64,000 nt of DNA, from assembly GCF_900102345.1 (NCBI RefSeq), contig NZ_FNKB01000001.1:2046001-2110000 (forward strand). Direction: 5' to 3'. Position 1 is the stretch's first letter; every line of letters starts with the position of its first letter. Source of the DNA: Leucobacter chromiiresistens. GTDB lineage: Bacteria; Actinomycetota; Actinomycetes; Actinomycetales; Microbacteriaceae. The position numbers were made by a program, and so were the translations under genes. The notes under the pieces were generated by a model. It worked only from the letters and a program-made list of their open reading frames with translations. It was not told where the DNA came from and made no database searches. Below, piece by piece: positions 63,644-64,000 of the stretch.

Positions 63644-64000
63644 ATGCGTCACGCGAAGATCGTCGCCACATGGGGACCCGCCGTTTCCAGCTATGACCAC
63701 ACGCTCGCGCTGATCCAGGCCGGCGTGAACGTTGCTCGGCTCAACATGTCCCACGGCACGTACAACGTGCACGAGGGGATCTATCGCAACATTCGACGCG
63801 CGGAGGCGGAGGTGGGCCGGCCCATCGCGGTGCTCGCCGATCTCCAGGGGCCGAAGATCCGGCTCGGGGTGTTCGAGGACGGCCCGTACGCCCTCTCCGT
63901 GGGCGACGAGTTCGCGATCACGACGCGAGACATCGTCGGGGACCGCACGATCGGCGGCACGACCCACAAGGGGCTGCCGGGCGACGTGAACCCGGGGGAT
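63644..64000 (+). CDS. pyk: Pyruvate kinase, partial (3' end beyond window)
   Basis: N-terminal 119 residues of pyruvate kinase, which makes pyruvate and ATP from phosphoenolpyruvate in glycolysis. HAKIVATWGPA (the usual leucine is tryptophan), NVARLNMSHGTYNVH and the ADLQGPKIRLG block at the start of the B domain. AAGGAG lies before ATG 63644. The rest is outside the window. Confidence 0.95.
   Translation, partial: MRHAKIVATWGPAVSSYDHTLALIQAGVNVARLNMSHGTYNVHEGIYRNIRRAEAEVGRPIAVLADLQGPKIRLGVFEDGPYALSVGDEFAITTRDIVGDRTIGGTTHKGLPGDVNPGD

Overview
The window is a chromosomal core region of a very GC-rich, high-GC Gram-positive bacterium. Protein signatures, the FtsZ-YggS-SepF-YggT-DivIVA order, a MurE lacking the diaminopimelate motif, class II DAHP synthase, and HGxxPAAW and Trp-associated membrane proteins all point to Actinomycetota, most likely Microbacteriaceae (a Leucobacter-like organism; the genus is inference). 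I saw no insertion sequence, prophage, CRISPR array, tRNA or rRNA. Almost every base is coding, and most genes are packed into operons with ATGA/GTGA overlaps.

Layout. 1-4.3 kb: a truncated ParA-type ATPase (minus) divergent from pyruvate carboxylase. 4.3-13.1 kb: def, a FadD15-type acyl-CoA ligase, a PlsC acyltransferase, class II aroG, a PknL-type Ser/Thr kinase with PASTA repeats, its divergent Rv2175c-type DNA-binding neighbour, a polyprenyl diphosphate synthase and a DUF3040 protein. This order closely follows the M. tuberculosis fadD15-Rv2182c-aroG-pknL-Rv2175c-idsA2 segment. 13.4-29.2 kb: the complete division and cell wall (dcw) cluster mraZ-rsmH-ftsL-ftsI-murE-murF-mraY-murD-ftsW-murG-murC-ftsQ-ftsZ, preceded by a three-repeat MraZ operator. 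29.2-33.0 kb: yggS, sepF, yggT, divIVA (polar growth), lspA and an RluA-type pseudouridine synthase. 33.0-35.8 kb: a glycosyltransferase 2 gene and a membrane acyltransferase inserted before dnaE. 35.9-42.1 kb: dnaE, nadE, msrA, an SSB paralogue and a lipoprotein. 42.2-46.1 kb: ettA, two thioesterases and an unknown gene. 46.2-54.6 kb: rpoZ, metK, priA, fmt, rsmB, an MFS transporter and rpe. 54.6-57.0 kb: hisE, hisG, hisF, hisI. 57.1-62.5 kb: trpE, a Trp-associated membrane protein, an HGxxPAAW protein, trpC, trpB, trpA. The window ends with lgt and the first part of pyk.

How the genes work together. The centre builds and inserts peptidoglycan (Mur enzymes, MraY, FtsW/FtsI), places the septum (FtsZ, SepF, FtsQ/L) and the poles (DivIVA). 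The PASTA kinase and polyprenyl synthase next door plausibly sense and feed the same lipid-linked pathway. aroG and the trp genes form the two ends of tryptophan synthesis, and hisE/G/F/I supply part of histidine synthesis.

Regulation visible in sequence. A TANNNT -10 hexamer lies 6-8 nt before the start codon of many genes (def, nadE, trpE, hisE, rpe, the MFS gene, others), indicating widespread leaderless transcription. Hairpins sit at the predicted 5' ends of the aroG and lgt mRNAs. I did not find an obviously new multi-gene system. The most notable oddities are the altered MurE recognition motif together with the missing pgeF, the missing coaBC, a repeat element before ftsZ, an SSB without an acidic tip, a PriA without helicase motifs, and a LexA-like palindrome with a 2-nt spacer.
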